Translations under genes and position numbers: made by a program
The notes under the pieces: generated by a model
What the model saw: only the letters and a program-made list of their open reading frames with translations
The model's database searches: none
Told to the model about the DNA's origin: nothing
Shown: in pieces, positions 51,101 through 64,000 of the stretch
Position numbering within the stretch: position 1 is the first letter of the stretch
Layout of the letters: each line of letters begins with the position of its first letter
DNA from: Larus michahellis
Taxonomy: Eukaryota; Chordata; Aves; Charadriiformes; Laridae
NCBI RefSeq assembly: GCF_964199755.1
Contig: NC_133901.1
Span: forward strand, 24,833,583 to 24,897,582
Direction of reading: 5' to 3'
DNA: 64,000 nucleotides

Positions 51101-51980
51101 TGTGTGCACCAGTTATTTTTGTGTGGGAAGGACCAGAGACCCCAGTCAGGGTCTGAGTCTTGTTATACCAAGCGTTGTAAACAGCAGAAGAGCCCAGACA
51201 TATTTAAAAATAATTAATATGCAATTTAAGTGTATTTATGTATCACTGTAGGGGAGTTCTTTGTAAGACTCCAGGCAATATGTTATGGCTGGAAAAGGAG
51301 GACATAGGTGGGAAGTGAAGAATAACCGTGAAATGGCAAGAATCAAATGAATTAAGCTCGTGGAATAGTAGTTCTTAGTCATAAACAGAAAATAGTGTGA
51401 ACAGATTTCCCAATACTTGGCAGAACTGGGAATAGATCCTTTCCTCTTTCCTGACCTTTCATTGCAGATAAAGATTAAAAACACATTAGCCTTGGGATAC
51501 TTAGGAGAAAGGGGCACAGAATTGGCATGGATTTTGCTACTCTTGCTGTGAGAATAGAGGTGATCATAAGTTCTTAGTCTGTATCTTCTGTGGCTAGATA
51601 GGGTACGTACTGTTAAACTTATGATTTGGAATCATGGTGTTAAAAGGATTATTCAGTGTCCTGCGTGCATTTAGCTGGCCCAAGTGTGTTTGGTTTTTTT
51701 TTCTAAATGAATAGTGTAGGCAGAGTGCATTCAATCCTGATCTGGTTAGAAGGAGGGTTGTTAAATGGGAAGTGGTGTATTGATTACTATTTTCACAAGC
51801 TGTGATAGCTTACCTTTATCATTTTAAGAGATTCTTGTTTTGCCCTTTCACTTAGTGCAAGGTCATGGAACAATTGATTCGGCATTTAGTACAATTTGCA
51901 GTTAAAGGGGATGGAAACCATGGGTGAGGAAGTACAACGGTTGCAGTATTTGTTTTGCTGCTTCCCCCTCGCTCCTCCCA

Positions 51981-51993
51981 CCCCCCCCCCCCC
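51981..51993. repeat. (C)13 homopolymer run
   Basis: An uninterrupted run of 13 C follows tcccctcgctcctccca-type pyrimidine-rich sequence. It is prone to length errors in sequencing. Confidence 0.95.
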
Positions 51994-52449
51994 AAATGAT
52001 CACCTGCTGCATTTGCAAGGAAAATTAATAACCAGATTGTCAAACTACAGATTTCTGCTTGATCAGAGGCTCAGTTGGATCCAATAGTTATTTCTCCAGC
52101 AGGTGCCAAAGACAGGATGGGATTCTTCTGCTGTTACCCACACCCTCCCTCCCCCCTTTGCTAAGATAGCAGTAATTCCACGTTGCATGCTTTTATCAAA
52201 AAGTGTAATACAGCATTTATGGTGCAGTGCACAATTATTCTTTATTCTTAGCTATTTTTAATCCTTTATAATGTTCTTATATGATATAGCTTTCTTAGTT
52301 GTAAAATAGTGTGATTTGACTGTTGTTTGAAGGTACTAGTTTATTTTTGTTAAAAAACACAACAGACCACAAACCAACACCCAGCAAACAATGCAGTGCT
52401 CTCATATGCAAGGATGCTCTATCATGACGTGCAGTTGACATAATCAGCC

Positions 52450-52850
52450 TCATAATGCAGTGTCTCTTTCTCCATGGGGGGTAGAGGTCCTGATGTAATT
52501 TGGAGGATGTCGAAGCTAGTGGGGATTTTCACGCAATATGGGCAGTGGTTTGGCTTTTTGGGTTGGAAGTGTGGTAGCAGCAGCCCTGTGACAACAGCTC
52601 TGTTTGATACTTTTGCCATGACAAAGCTCCCTAGCAACCGTGGCTGGCAAGCAGGGTGTGTTTGCAGGGATGCTGTCCTCCTGCCTCAAAACACTGCCCT
52701 TCGTGTGCTTCCGAGCGCTGGAGGAAGAAAATGGCTTGACTCCAATCAGGACCGTGTGCTTGAACAACTGGAGAGCAGCTATCTTGCAAATGGCAGGCAC
52801 ACAGAAAAACTGCTTCTGTGTGTGCCTTGCTTTTCAGAGCTATAGTGCTC
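52450..52850. promoter_or_regulatory. Putative regulatory island with RFX-type half site
   Basis: This patch is richer in CpG and GC than its surroundings and stays open in frames on both strands (123 codons plus, 94 minus). At 52630-52638 is cctagcaac, the strong half of an RFX X-box; the other half is poorly matched. No domain is seen in the frames. Conserved enhancer is the simplest guess; it is an inference. Confidence 0.3.
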
Positions 52851-54758
52851 GCTAGGATGAAATGCTTTGTGACAGATATTAGCTGGTGTTTATGATGGGT
52901 TTTGTCCACAATATATCATACTGGTTAAAGATTCCTATAGGAAACACTATTCTTGGTACTGGGGACAAGAATAAACTATAGACTGCACAGATTTCAGTCC
53001 TTTTTCTTTGTGAGGAGGAGTTTGTGATTAGAATAATCTGTCATACAGCAGCTGCAAAAAGACAGCCCAGCCCCTGCAGTCTAGTATATAAGGTCATTTT
53101 ACTTTAAGGAAACACTGTAAAGAACAAACTGGCCCTAACCTTATTTTCATAATGAAAATAGAGAGAAATCTAATGAAGCCTTCTGATGCTCAGGCACTTA
53201 AAGTGCTCTGTTGCAAACAGTAGCCCAAACCTTTCTGCGCAACCTCACTAGATAAGTGATTGCTTCTTGCTCTTTCTTAGGGAATGTTTTCTATTAACAA
53301 GCCCTATTTACAGAGTGCAGAGAGTTAATTATATCCTATGCTTAATGAGTTCTTAGTTTCTGAGAATTCCTCTGGCTGAGAACTGTTGACATATTTCATA
53401 GGCAAACCATTTGCTGTTATCCCTGGCTTGCTGAAAGGCTACAATTGCTTTACCTTTGTACGCACTGGTAGTGAAAGAGGCGTTGATGATAGGAATGGAA
53501 GTTCCCTGAGAAAATTATGCTATAAAACACATGCTGTGCAACTTCCATGGGAAGTTTCTAAATTTTTGTAGCCTTGCTCTTTAAAGCTGCCCAGCTGCAG
53601 GAAAAGTAATTGTAGGAAGGCTACCTATGCAATGGCGCCATTTTCAGAGGAGATGTGGGAGGAGGGGATGGCGATTCCCCTACAGCTAGTAAAAAAAGAA
53701 GATGCATGATTATATGGGCTTCATATTTATGAGAAAAGACAACCTTTTTAGTATTGCACTAACCCATGGTCAATACAAGCATTACTTCATCTTGCTAACT
53801 ACGCTTCAAGATGTGGGGAAGGCTTAATCTCTTTCTTGCCTACCTAATTGTATCACTAATGAGAATCAGCGTTTAAGGGCTATTGAGTTGCATGTCTCAG
53901 TGAGAGCTGGGGATGCCTGGCACTGGACAGGATGAAACCTCTTGGTTCCCTTTCCCTGATGTAAATTGGGATTAAAACTCCACAGATATGCTGCATGGTT
54001 TTGGTGAAAGGGAGAAGAGACTGGGCCCTGTGTTTATTTTTTTTTTAAATGAGGATACTGGTTACTGCAGTGGAAGTCTGCATGTGTGAATGATAATGAC
54101 ATATGAATCAGGAAATGAATGGAGAAGAACATGTTAGGGAAACAGTCAGGAAATGGCAGTTAATTTCAACTGAAAGGAGAATGAGCTGTGTTACAGCACT
54201 TACACAGCAAGGGATGAAAAGGAGAGGAGCAATATTGTTAATATGGCTTCTCTCATCATATTTATTTTTTTTGATGGGGATGAAAGCCTGAAAATAAGCT
54301 GGAGGCAGCAGACTTTCTTGTCTAATCCCTAAGCACTTTCCTCTTTTCCAGGGTAACTAGGGGAACCTGGCATTAGTCATTACTTGAGGTGATTGGGGAG
54401 CAGGAGGGATTTATGGCTGAGAAGTGAAGGGTTTAGAAGTCAGTCACAATTCATCTAATCACAGCCACTGAACTGACTTTAATTTGAGAGCATTTGGTGT
54501 GTTGTTGGCAAGCTTTCCATCTGTCATAAAGACACCAAACTAACGAAAATACTTGCCAACCCCCTTACCTCCTACACAAAAACATTACAAAGGCAAGTGG
54601 CAAAGACGTGTTTGATGTTGAATTAATACTGGCAGGGGTGGGAGAGCATCTATTGATCTGCTTCACATATGCATGTCTGTAACTCAGATGGCTGTGTTAA
54701 GATGAAATATGAGGTACAGAGAAGTGGTTTGATATTGGGAGAGAAGGAATCTGCCTCT

Positions 54759-54856
54759 AATAGAATCATTTGGGTTGGAAAAGACCCTTGGGATCATCGA
54801 GTCCAACCATCAACCCCACTCTACAGAGTTCTCCCCTACACCATAACCCCTAACAT
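54759..54856 (-). mobile_element. CR1 LINE 3'-end fragment, minus strand
   Basis: The plus strand reads tagaatcatttgggttgg, then aaaagacccttgggatcatc, gagtccaacc and ctctacagagttctccccta, the complement of a CR1 3' terminus. About 100 bases, severely 5'-truncated, moderately diverged. Confidence 0.9.
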
Positions 54857-57800
54857 ATATAATTATACACATGGGCAAAGCAGCTTTTAAAGCAAATCAA
54901 AATGAAGACTTTGGTCCGAATTCAACTCTACTACAACCCTGAGGGCAGTACTGTTACACCAAGGATGGATTTGTCTTTCAGACCTTCACAAAGGGGATGT
55001 TATTGAGGCTGGTGAAATGAATTGACAATATAGTGGGTCTCATGAGAGGATATTCAGAGCAGTAAAAGCCCTGTCCTTTTTTGCCAGGCAGGTACTGGAG
55101 ACAGTGCAAAGGGCTCTGTGTTCCCCACAGTGCCACAGGGAGGGATCTTTCTTTTCGTGAAAGGGAAAGGCAGTGATGAGAGAGATAGACGGCAGCCTAC
55201 CTGTCTATAGGAGTAGGCATTAACATGAGAGGAAATAATCAGCCCTTTGTCTGGGCATTGGAAACAGTCAGCCATCTTGCTGAACAAATGAAAATGTTCA
55301 GTCAGGTTACATGCATCTCTTTGCCGGGGCAGGAAAGGGAAGCAGTTGTAAATACAGTGCAAAGCTTTTATGGTAGTGCTATTCCCTGCTTTATTTACAG
55401 TTTATAGAGCTTTCAACTCTGGGTTCTTTGGCAAACGCTAATGCTAAGCAGTACTAGACTTCTCCAGACGACCTTCCACAAAATGACTGTAAGGGCTGAA
55501 GGTTTCAATTCTCTGCTTAAATTTTCACTTTTCAAGTGGAAGTAAAGAGAAAAGCATTTTTTTAGTTTATGCTCCATTCTTTCCCAGCTGAAGTGAACTT
55601 GGCTCAGGCCATTAAAAAAAGCCAAAGTAAACTCATTTTCTGGGAGAATATTAAAATCTTCAAGTTTTTGAAGGGTGTAAATGCCAAGAAGAGGCTTCAT
55701 TTTCATAATGATGAACAACATACTGGGAGCAACAGATTGAAATTAAGGAAAGAAAAATTTAGGCTTTATATCATGAAACACTGTCTTTCATTGGAGCCTA
55801 TGTGCCACTCGCACATTCTGAGGAAGAGGCAGAGCATGCCAGCAACTGGCTCTCTTAGAAGTGGAAAAGCTGAAATACTGAGCTGTGTAGTTACTGGTCC
55901 TCAGAGCAGCTGGGATGTAGCTGGTGATGGTGTGAAGGTCTGACACATGCAACTTCAGTGAGACTGAGGTTGTCATTTTTATCTGCCTTGTGCTCAGTGC
56001 TGGCATGTGTGGCAGAGACTTGGGGTCATTGCGGTGTTCCTCATCACGAATGATGCAGTACTTTCCAAGCTATGGGTATACGTAGGCATCTAAGGCTTCA
56101 GGTTTAAGAAACAGCGTGAAAAACTATTGGCTGGTTTTGAAATAACTTATTTTGATTTTTTTTTTAATGTTAATATTCCCCTTTGGCACTGGAAAGCTGA
56201 AGTACCTAGAGGAGATCTGGAGTCAGATTGGTGATCAGGTGCATCGCCTTGTGTCAGAAACAAGGCTACAGAGATGAGGGAAATAGTAAAAGACGGAGTT
56301 GCATTAGGAGACTCAAGCTGGGATTTCCAACCTTTTCAAAGTTGGGGTAGAGACTATTTAGGTCTTGGTTCCTGGGGTAGGGCCTGTCTCCTCCCAGGAC
56401 TTGTAGCACAGGGCCTGTTCTGCCTAAAGTGTGACTCTAATCTTGTGTGCAGCATTTTTTTGCAAGAGGAATAAGAAGCAGCCTATTATGCAATCTGCTC
56501 CCATCAGATGGGTCAGCTTTTATTTGTAGCGTTCAGTCTTGGCTCTCTGCTAGTCCTGATGTAAACCCACCACAACGCCTGTCTGTCTGAACACAGGCTC
56601 CCCACCCTATCTACAGTTTATCATACAACAGGGGCAAAGCAGCACATTTTTGTTGGAGTAAATGGGACCCCTCAGTTATCTAATTGTTGCTGATTTGCCC
56701 GTAATTGCTTCCAGCAAACATGATTTGATGCTTCGTTGAAATGAGACTAAATGAATTCAAGTTGTGAATTTCCCTCATCAATTTTTTGAATGGGGTGGGG
56801 TGATAGGAGGGAATTATAATAAAATAAAAACAACAAACAAACATACAAAACCAAAAAAACACCCCCCCCAACCCCCAATAGTGGGTGTTATCCCGTTCAA
56901 GAGGTAATTCAAGACCATTAGTAACCTGCTCCTCATTCTGTGCCCCTCACTGCTGAAGGCCAGGAAATGGCGCAGGAATGCACTAAATTGCATGTTCTCA
57001 GTTATAACGGTTCAGTGGGCAAGAAAATATCAGTGAATAAACCCTGTCTCAGAAACATTCTCCTCTAACTGCTCTTACTATCTTCTCAGCTGTGTAACAA
57101 CAGTGCCTTCAAGTCCATTGTCCTCCTTCTCCTTGATGTATTGACTTTGGGCCCATCTTCCAGTTGAGCAGAAAAGGTGACTCCAAAGGCTTGCTCCCAG
57201 CTTTGCCTCCCTGTACCACAGCATTGATTTGGTTCAGTTAAGGGCAAGTGCAGCCTTCCCCATGGCTGGGTCGCTTGGCAGCACTGGCAAGGAGGCCAGA
57301 CGCATGCCCAGTGGCATGTGGCTGGGATGCCTCTCCTGGTAAACTTTCTAACCTACATTCCCCCAAAATGAGGTGAAGGGGAGGCTTTGTTTATTCATCT
57401 GCTCCCCAGATATAAAGGAGGTGGCGCTTTAAGGTGAAAGGCAGACAGGATATTTTTGATGATACCTGCTTTAAGTTCAAAGATCAGCAAAATTATTTGA
57501 TATTTGCTGCCTGACTTCTTAAATTCCTGAAGTCAAACTGGTTCCCATCCAAAAGGAAAAATAAAAAAAGCAAACCAGGTTTCTAGTCAGAAGGATTTAT
57601 TCTCTCGGAAAAACCAATAGTCCTTTCAGTGCATTAGAAAATTGGCTGCACTGTCCAGACATATGCTCTGTTCAGCTCTCTGGATTGCTGTAAAACCAGC
57701 TTTAGGTATTTGAATTCAAGCCACTGATGCGAGACAGGGAAAAGCAGCCCCACAAAAAGGGAAGCATTTACAGGGCAACTGTCACTGCGTGTGGCAAGCC

Positions 57801-60800
57801 CCTTTCATAGCACAATCAGTTAGGATTAAGCTTTTTCTTACATAATGATAAATCTGCAGCTGGACTTGTGCACAGATCAAGATTTCAGCAGGTAGATCTG
57901 AAATTAAGATCACACTGGGTCCCTGTAACCTTCCCCTCCCCTAAGGGAACCATACTCACTTTGCATCTGAGAAACAGGATGATTAAAAGTTATGTATCAC
58001 AGGGCTATTGTGAACATTGCCAGCAACATCTGTCTTGTCAACACTGGAAATAAAGGTGGGAGGCTCGTGGGAGATGGCCACCTAAGTCCCGGGTGGCCCG
58101 GCTCTGGCGGCAGATGGGTGTGTTTCCCACTGGCGACATGCTGGGCAGGCAGAGCTGCAGTCTGCAAGTGCTCCTGCTCCTTCCCTTCCCCTCCTCCGGC
58201 ACTGGGACACAGTGCTGGTGGGACCCCCTCTGTGATCAGGGCTACCTCTGCTCTGAGTGTTAGAAATGTCTGTGTTAGCTCCTCTTGTCTCCCTGAAACT
58301 GATTGCCATTTCAAGTCTTAAAATTTACTAATTGCTCTAATTGATTTAAAATGGAAAAAAAAATTTGTAGAAAAACGGAAAATTGATGCTTCTCAGTCAC
58401 TTTTTACCCTCTCAGCTTTCTCTAGAGCAATAAAAAGTACTAGATTTTTATGGGAAAAAGCAATTATCCCCCTGTTTGGTTTGAAAGTACTTTTTTAGTT
58501 TGGAATCATACTATCAATTTGAGAAAAGTCCAAGGTAAAAACTTTGAAGAAAATCAAAGCATTTTTTTCCAAAAAGTAGAAGTCCAGATTTCATACTAAC
58601 AGAAGAGTTTTTGCTGGGGAAAGGATTCATATACTTTGCCTCTTCAAAAAAAGTTTTTTTTCTTTTGGTATAAACTTTCTTGTATGCATTCTTTTTTCCC
58701 CTGGAACTTTTCTTAAACACAACATCGAATCAAAAAAACCCCCAGAACCTCAACTTTGCAAACCTGGGGAACTTGCCAAGTTCTCTCAAATGTATGATTC
58801 CTGTTGTATAGTTTTCCTTTTGACATAAAGAGAATGTGATACATGAAAATATCTTTCTTTTCTCTGTAAGGGGATAAAATGAATGTGTTTGCCAAATGGA
58901 CAGCTTATATGAATGACTTATGATTTTATATTTTAACAGAAATCTGCCAGCTATGTACAGCTGCATGTTTAATTCATACTGAATAATTTATGCAAGCAAT
59001 TTCTTTTTTTATTCATAAATTTTTTTTAACACAATCTTTATTTCAGGCTTAACTCCAGTTTAACAGATGCTTTTGCCCATGAACATATTAATAGATGGTT
59101 GTCCTTCCTTTAACTAGTGTGAGTTTCCTGGCTTTGTCGTCATGTTCCCATTTAAACCTCTGGGGGTTTTGAGGCCTTGTCATGGAAAAAGATTATTGTA
59201 GTGGGATGGAGCTTATTTGGGTGAAGCGGCCAGGGAGCCAGCAAAGAGAGGAAGTGAGCTGGTTTGAGACTGCTGGAGTTCATGTGATAAATGACATTCT
59301 TTACTACCCTGTCGCTGCTGGAGCAAGGAGATACTTGTCCTTTCTTATCTGGGAAGCCCTGTGCATGTCCTGTGTTCCCAGCGGGGCTGTTGGCCATAGG
59401 GGTTGGGCTCTGGGCCTGGAAGCAGACTCTGTTAGCCAAGGTTCAAGGAGACAAATTAGTGTTTTTATAAGGGCTAATCCTAGGGGGGATGACACAAAAA
59501 ATCCTTATATCTGAAAACTTTTCCCGCTTATGAACTAGAATGAAAACCTAAAATCTCTTATGAGGACCTGAACCAGTATTGTTTCATAACTTAAATCTTT
59601 TTAAATATACTTTTGAATTTAGGTATAATACACAATGTCAAATAATATCCCTCTATACTAATATTTAATGCAGTAAGGGTATAAGTGTGCAAAACTTTAA
59701 CCAAAACAAAGCAACAATCAAAATGATTAATGCTGAGTTCTGTTCCTTGGAGCTTTTAGTGAAATCAGCACAGTATTGTGCAATGCTTGATTTTTTTTTT
59801 TTGATGTAAAGGTGCTTTTTTTACTGCAAAACGTCTGAGCTGTATTTTTGATCAGTTCTATTGCAAGTACCCGGCAACAATGAGAGCTAATTTAACTATG
59901 TCCAAGTCACTCTGAATTCTGTAGCTTATGGACAGCACTGCAGTGGAGCAGCAAAGGTGAAGACTGTCCAAGGGGAAATGAAATAATAAGGTGCAGAAAA
60001 TGGGCCATCAATGAATGTCATACCAGACATCTAATACTGTTATTGCTCTAGAGAAATCTGAGAAGGTAAAAGTGACTGAGAAGCATCAACTTTCTGTTTT
60101 TCTGACTTTGTCCTGTGAACTCTTGCACTGGCTTTCCCAGTTGTCTGCATTGTTGAGACAAGAAAGACTATTTTGTATATAGAAGGGGAAAAAAGGACAT
60201 GACTGATTCTGAGGGCAAGAAGGTTGATGGCTACCTTCAAAGGGGTGATGCCTGCTGACCTTCACCTTCATAGGCATATGTCATTTTTTGGAAGGTTTTG
60301 AGGCATATCTGCCCCTTCTGAAGACATCAGGAAGGACAGCGGCCAGTGCAGGAGGACAGTTTGCCATCTGCAGGGAAGCATCAGCATAACACCATGACAG
60401 GCACTGGGGATAAGTGCTGGGAATAAGTGTTTTGTTTCTACAGTCTTCAATGGTGGTGGCTTCTTGTCAAACCAGTTTACCTTGGAGGAAAATGTGGAAA
60501 TATGAGTCCCTGCAGGAGAGGAGCAGGAATGATATGTTTTGTGTCTTCCTGGGATGACTGTTGTCCATGCAGGTGTGGGCAGGGTCTGGCCCGGCTCTTG
60601 CACCCTTTGGAGCTGGCGGAGCAGGTCACCCTTTGGAGAGGCCTTCACAGAAGCCTGCTCTGGGGAAGCTCCTATGCCTTATCTGCAGCATAGTTATGGG
60701 CAACTGGTACCTATAATGTCTAGGGAAACTGGGGCAGAGTTTGTTGAGGCATGATTTGTCAGGTGGGTGGAAGTAGGCCAAAAAAGTCAGGAATAAGGGC

Positions 60801-62924
60801 CAGGAGCTGTACTTGCATGAATATCTACTGCCCTGAATTTTCTTCATGTGGCTATGGCTTGAAACTGTTTAAATTATATTGTAGCTGTAGCTTAACTTGC
60901 TAATTATTTAGAGATGTTAATTTCTAGATAATACAAAACCTCTTTGTAAGGACTGTGGGAAGGTAGGTGATGTATTAGTGAGGTTGGACAGTTTATCTCT
61001 AATTAGAAAATCTTATAAGCCGCCTTAGTTGTAAAGAGTTTGGGCCTCCACTTAATGCTGCGGAGCTGCATGTTGGCAAATTCATGTAAACTAGAGCATT
61101 GTTTCACTGTGCTGCAAAATTAAAGCATTAGAGTGTCAATCTTCAATTTACACCTGAAGGAGAAACCTCATAGATCTTAGGAACTGTTTTCCCTATATGC
61201 AGTATATCCCAATATAAATTGTAGATCTCATCTGTGTGTGTAGCTGCTTGTGGAGCATATTCTCTTCATGTTTTCAGAATTTGGAAGAACAGATGGTGAA
61301 AGCTTAGTCTAAATAAACTGAGTCCCAACCAGGGCTCTCAACACGAGTATATCCTGGATGTTAAAATGACAAAGAATCCAAGAGCTTCAGGCATTGCTTA
61401 TCTCCAACAACCACACCTCTAACCTTGCACTACTGCATCCTGAAGTGATATCTTTCTGTACAGGAAGCTTCTGAGAAAATCCTCATCAACTAAGACTGTT
61501 AGGAGTAAGAGACCAAATTGTACAGAAGCCATATGCTGGAGCAGCCATGGGAAAATATGCTGCAACACACACCGGGTTTTCGCACAAATCCTGGCTCTCC
61601 TGAGAAGTCATGCAGACTGCTCCACATTGCCTTGGCTGAGAGGCTGAACAAAAGATGAGGTCATCATTCCTCACGCTTGCCCAGGTCCTAGCCTGGGCCT
61701 CCCTGGGTAGCCTCAACTTCAAAAAAGAAAAAGGAAAAAACCAAACAACCCAAACCAGCCCAGCAGCAATGGCCTGGAGGGGGTTAGCACTGTTTACTCC
61801 TTACACAGTTGCTGAGGCATGCTGCAATGGAAATTGGTTTCATTCTTGGAGTAGGGACCTTACTGTGCTGATCAGATCAAGGTGCGTTTCATGCTGCAGT
61901 CTTGTCTTACAAGTCCTGCTGGGAGCAATGAGCACTTTGGCACTTCCTATGGGCTAGTTTCAGTGTGACTTTAAGGCTGCAATAGGTTTCACTGAGCTGC
62001 TGGTTATTAATTACTTCCAAAAATTAAATTATTTAGCCTATGAATTTTAGGAGGTTAAGTTTAGACTAGTTTTAAAAAATCTTGGCTCACTTTAACATGA
62101 AGCAAATCTTTGGACAACCTTGTAATAATAAATACATGGATTTAGTAGTGAAGATGAACTGGGGGTGGTTATACACTGCTCCAACCTATCCTTGATCAGG
62201 TTCCCGTAGGAAACAAAGGACAGAAAGGCAAAGGGGAGGCTGTGTACTGCTGGACCGCATCTGGATCTCTCCTGCCTCAATCATCGAGGCTGGAGCAGTG
62301 CGATTGCACAGGCTGTTTGCTGGCTCAGGTCACCCGCTTAGCAGCAGGCTAGTGCAGCAGACTGAGGGATACTGAAATAACTTTCTAAGTAACCAGAAGT
62401 TATTGACAGGTCTAGAAATCATCTGGGAAGCTCTAAGAACAGTCTTGATTTATGTAGTGGTCTTCCTTACTCCCATTGTGTACTGTGAGTTTTTTTAAGA
62501 AAAGCACCTAATAAAAGTCTATTGAGGTCATTCAGATGATACTCATGATACAACCATTTCTAAATCTTTTGAAGAGACACCTTAAATCAGTGAAGAGCTA
62601 TTTTTAAAGGCACCAGTGAATCTGTTTCTCTTTCTTTAATAAACCTTGTTAACCAGGGTTTAAATGGTTTCAGAAAATGGTGCCAAGTGTCTGTGGAATT
62701 AACCAGTTTTCCTAAGAATTCTGTTTGAGGTGGGACATAAAAACAACTTAAAAGTGAACTACACTAAAAGTCGGGGAATCTGTCTCTGTGTTCCTACCTG
62801 TATACTGAAATCCTCATCCAGGATTCCTGTAAATAATAAGGGTCTCAGTGTTTGCAGACAGATCCCTGCAGTAAAGAGTAAGAAACAGAACAGTAATTTT
62901 TTTTATTTTATTTTTTTTGCATAG
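54857..62924. other. Gene-desert sequence
   Basis: No recognisable gene. It contains an A/C-rich simple stretch at 56817-56878, T-runs near 59.0 and 59.8 kb, and a modestly GC-rich piece at 58.05-58.26 kb. The longest plus-strand frame (55569-55943, 124 codons) has no recognised motif and no supporting splice context. Confidence 0.5.
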
Positions 62925-63080
62925 GCCTCATGGTTCATTCAGCAGAAGCTACAGTACTTGTCTCAAGCACCCTCTTCACATTTAGCTTCCACTCAAAAAA
63001 GCGCTCCAGTCACTTCTCAAATGAACAGCGGCAGCAGGGCTCTCAGTACCAGGAGGAAAACATGCCTGCACCATGAAATG
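62925..63080 (+). other. Candidate internal exon, unassigned (52 codons)
   Basis: A long T-rich tract ends in gcatag just before 62925, a near-ideal acceptor. A consensus donor follows, aaatg/gtaagt, at 63080/63081. The 156 bases between are exactly 52 codons and one frame is open throughout, starting ASWFIQQKLQYLSQAP and ending CLHHEM. The segment is Ser-rich and I recognise no family. It could be an exon of a coding gene on the plus strand, a non-coding RNA exon, or chance. No partner exon was identified in the window. Confidence 0.3.
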
Positions 63081-64000
63081 GTAAGTGAGCAATGCCACTT
63101 TTCCTACTCTGCCAGCTGGAAGCCTCTGCTTGGTTTGTTGCAGATAAATGTGAGCCCTCCCATGGGTGAGGGACCTTTCCCTCCAGGAGCTGCCCAAGGC
63201 TGTGGGACTATGCACTAAAGTGAGAAAAGAGAGCAGGTTTGGATTTGGGGTGTGTATCAGCGTTCTGCAGCTATTGTCTGTGCTGGCACCTCCCCAGCAG
63301 TGGGTGTAAGCTAGTCTCACCCTTACTATAAGAAAAGAACATGCAGACGGATTGCTCATATGATGTTGCTGACTGGCTCTGGTGCTGACTGGCTCTGAAA
63401 CCATGTTACTTCTGCCTTTGAGACTGGTTTCTGTGGCCTGTCTTAAGGGGTTTTGCTCCTGTTCGTTCCTGTAAAGTTATGAGCACTTGCTTTTAACTTT
63501 ACTAGGCATCGGGAAGTGCCTAAAGGATATTGCCATGTGTTTGACCCACCTGTCTTTGTGATCTCTGCTTGGAGTAGAAGTAGTATAGTTCATGCACTCT
63601 TGCATCATATCGGTTTCTTTTTGAAAAGCTATTAAAATTGTGTTGGGTGTGGACGTCAAGCGAAGAGGGAAAAGGACTTCATAAAACTTTGCTAGCCCAA
63701 GGGGTGGGGGAAGTAAAGTTTTCATCTTAAAATAAAGGAAAACCAGAGAAGATGAAAGTGACAACTTGGTGAGGGGAAAAAAAAAAGCTGGTGAAAGAGA
63801 GAGGAATGAAATAAGGAAGACTGAGGAACTTATATCTTCAGTTGTTTTTCCATACTTCTGCAAACAGCAGACTCATGTTGCTTTTATTGCTTTGCTAACA
63901 GTGCTGTTGAAAGATTCGCCTTTCACCCTGGGTCCTTTTTGTTCATTTTCTTTAAATTTGGTCAACCTTCAGCTGGCGGTCGTGGCTCCCTTTAGGTCTA
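63081..64000. other. Non-coding right edge
   Basis: No gene is recognisable. A 15-base word, tgctgactggctctg, is tandemly repeated at 63367-63381 and 63383-63397. The last 500 bases are AT-rich with an A9 run spanning 63778-63786. Confidence 0.45.

Larger units (their letters stand above)
45119..54758. other. Gene-desert sequence
   Basis: No protein gene is recognisable. It contains an A-run at 48052-48065, a (C)13 run at 51981-51993, a purine-rich zone at 50.5-51.0 kb whose minus-strand 177-codon frame lacks an ATG, and a more CpG-bearing patch at 52.45-52.85 kb listed separately. Confidence 0.5.

Overview
The window looks like avian nuclear DNA. The evidence is several CR1 LINE copies with the bird-type 3' end (a gg-ttgga...ggtcccttccaacc block followed by ATTCTATG repeats), a very GC-rich CpG-island gene, and otherwise AT-rich, gene-poor, intron/intergenic-like sequence. 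I cannot name the species. There are no bacterial-style operons, no CRISPR arrays, and no tRNA or rRNA genes that I could recognise.

Layout: (1) About 1-11.7 kb is non-coding flank. It has weak exon-like islands near 1.0, 2.5, 8.8 and 9.4 kb, one CR1 3' fragment at 5.9 kb and a small tandem duplication beside it. (2) About 11.7-14.1 kb holds the only confident protein-coding gene, an intronless-coding CHST2 (GlcNAc-6-O-sulfotransferase 1). It sits in a strong CpG island with CCAAT, GC-box and YY1-type sites and two upstream ORFs, and is followed by a short 3'UTR with a (CTTT)n tract and a polyadenylation signal. (3) About 14.1-27 kb is intergenic, with a compact CpG-dense patch at 16.0-16.3 kb, an old minus-strand CR1 piece at 19.4 kb and a G-skewed block at 21.5-22.8 kb. 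(4) About 27.0-29.9 kb is a fairly young, 5'-truncated, plus-strand CR1. It retains nearly the whole ORF2 (endonuclease plus reverse transcriptase) but is broken by three frame changes. One of these is exactly explained by a 23-bp tandem duplication. (5) About 29.9-64 kb is an AT-rich, CpG-poor gene desert with an older minus-strand CR1 (44.2-45.1 kb), a CR1 3' end (54.8 kb), a few homopolymer runs, one CpG-containing putative regulatory island at 52.5-52.8 kb, and one well-formed candidate exon at 62.9-63.1 kb.

Functionally this is one Golgi sulfotransferase gene next to a gene desert. In other vertebrates (established knowledge) CHST2 lies between U2SURP and SLC9A9, so the long downstream desert would be the CHST2-SLC9A9 interval. 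I found no exon I could assign to either neighbour. I did not find a novel biological system. The most useful leads are the 5' leader architecture and shortened stem of CHST2, the 23-bp duplication that broke the CR1, the orphan CpG patch at 16 kb, and the unassigned candidate exon at 62.9 kb.
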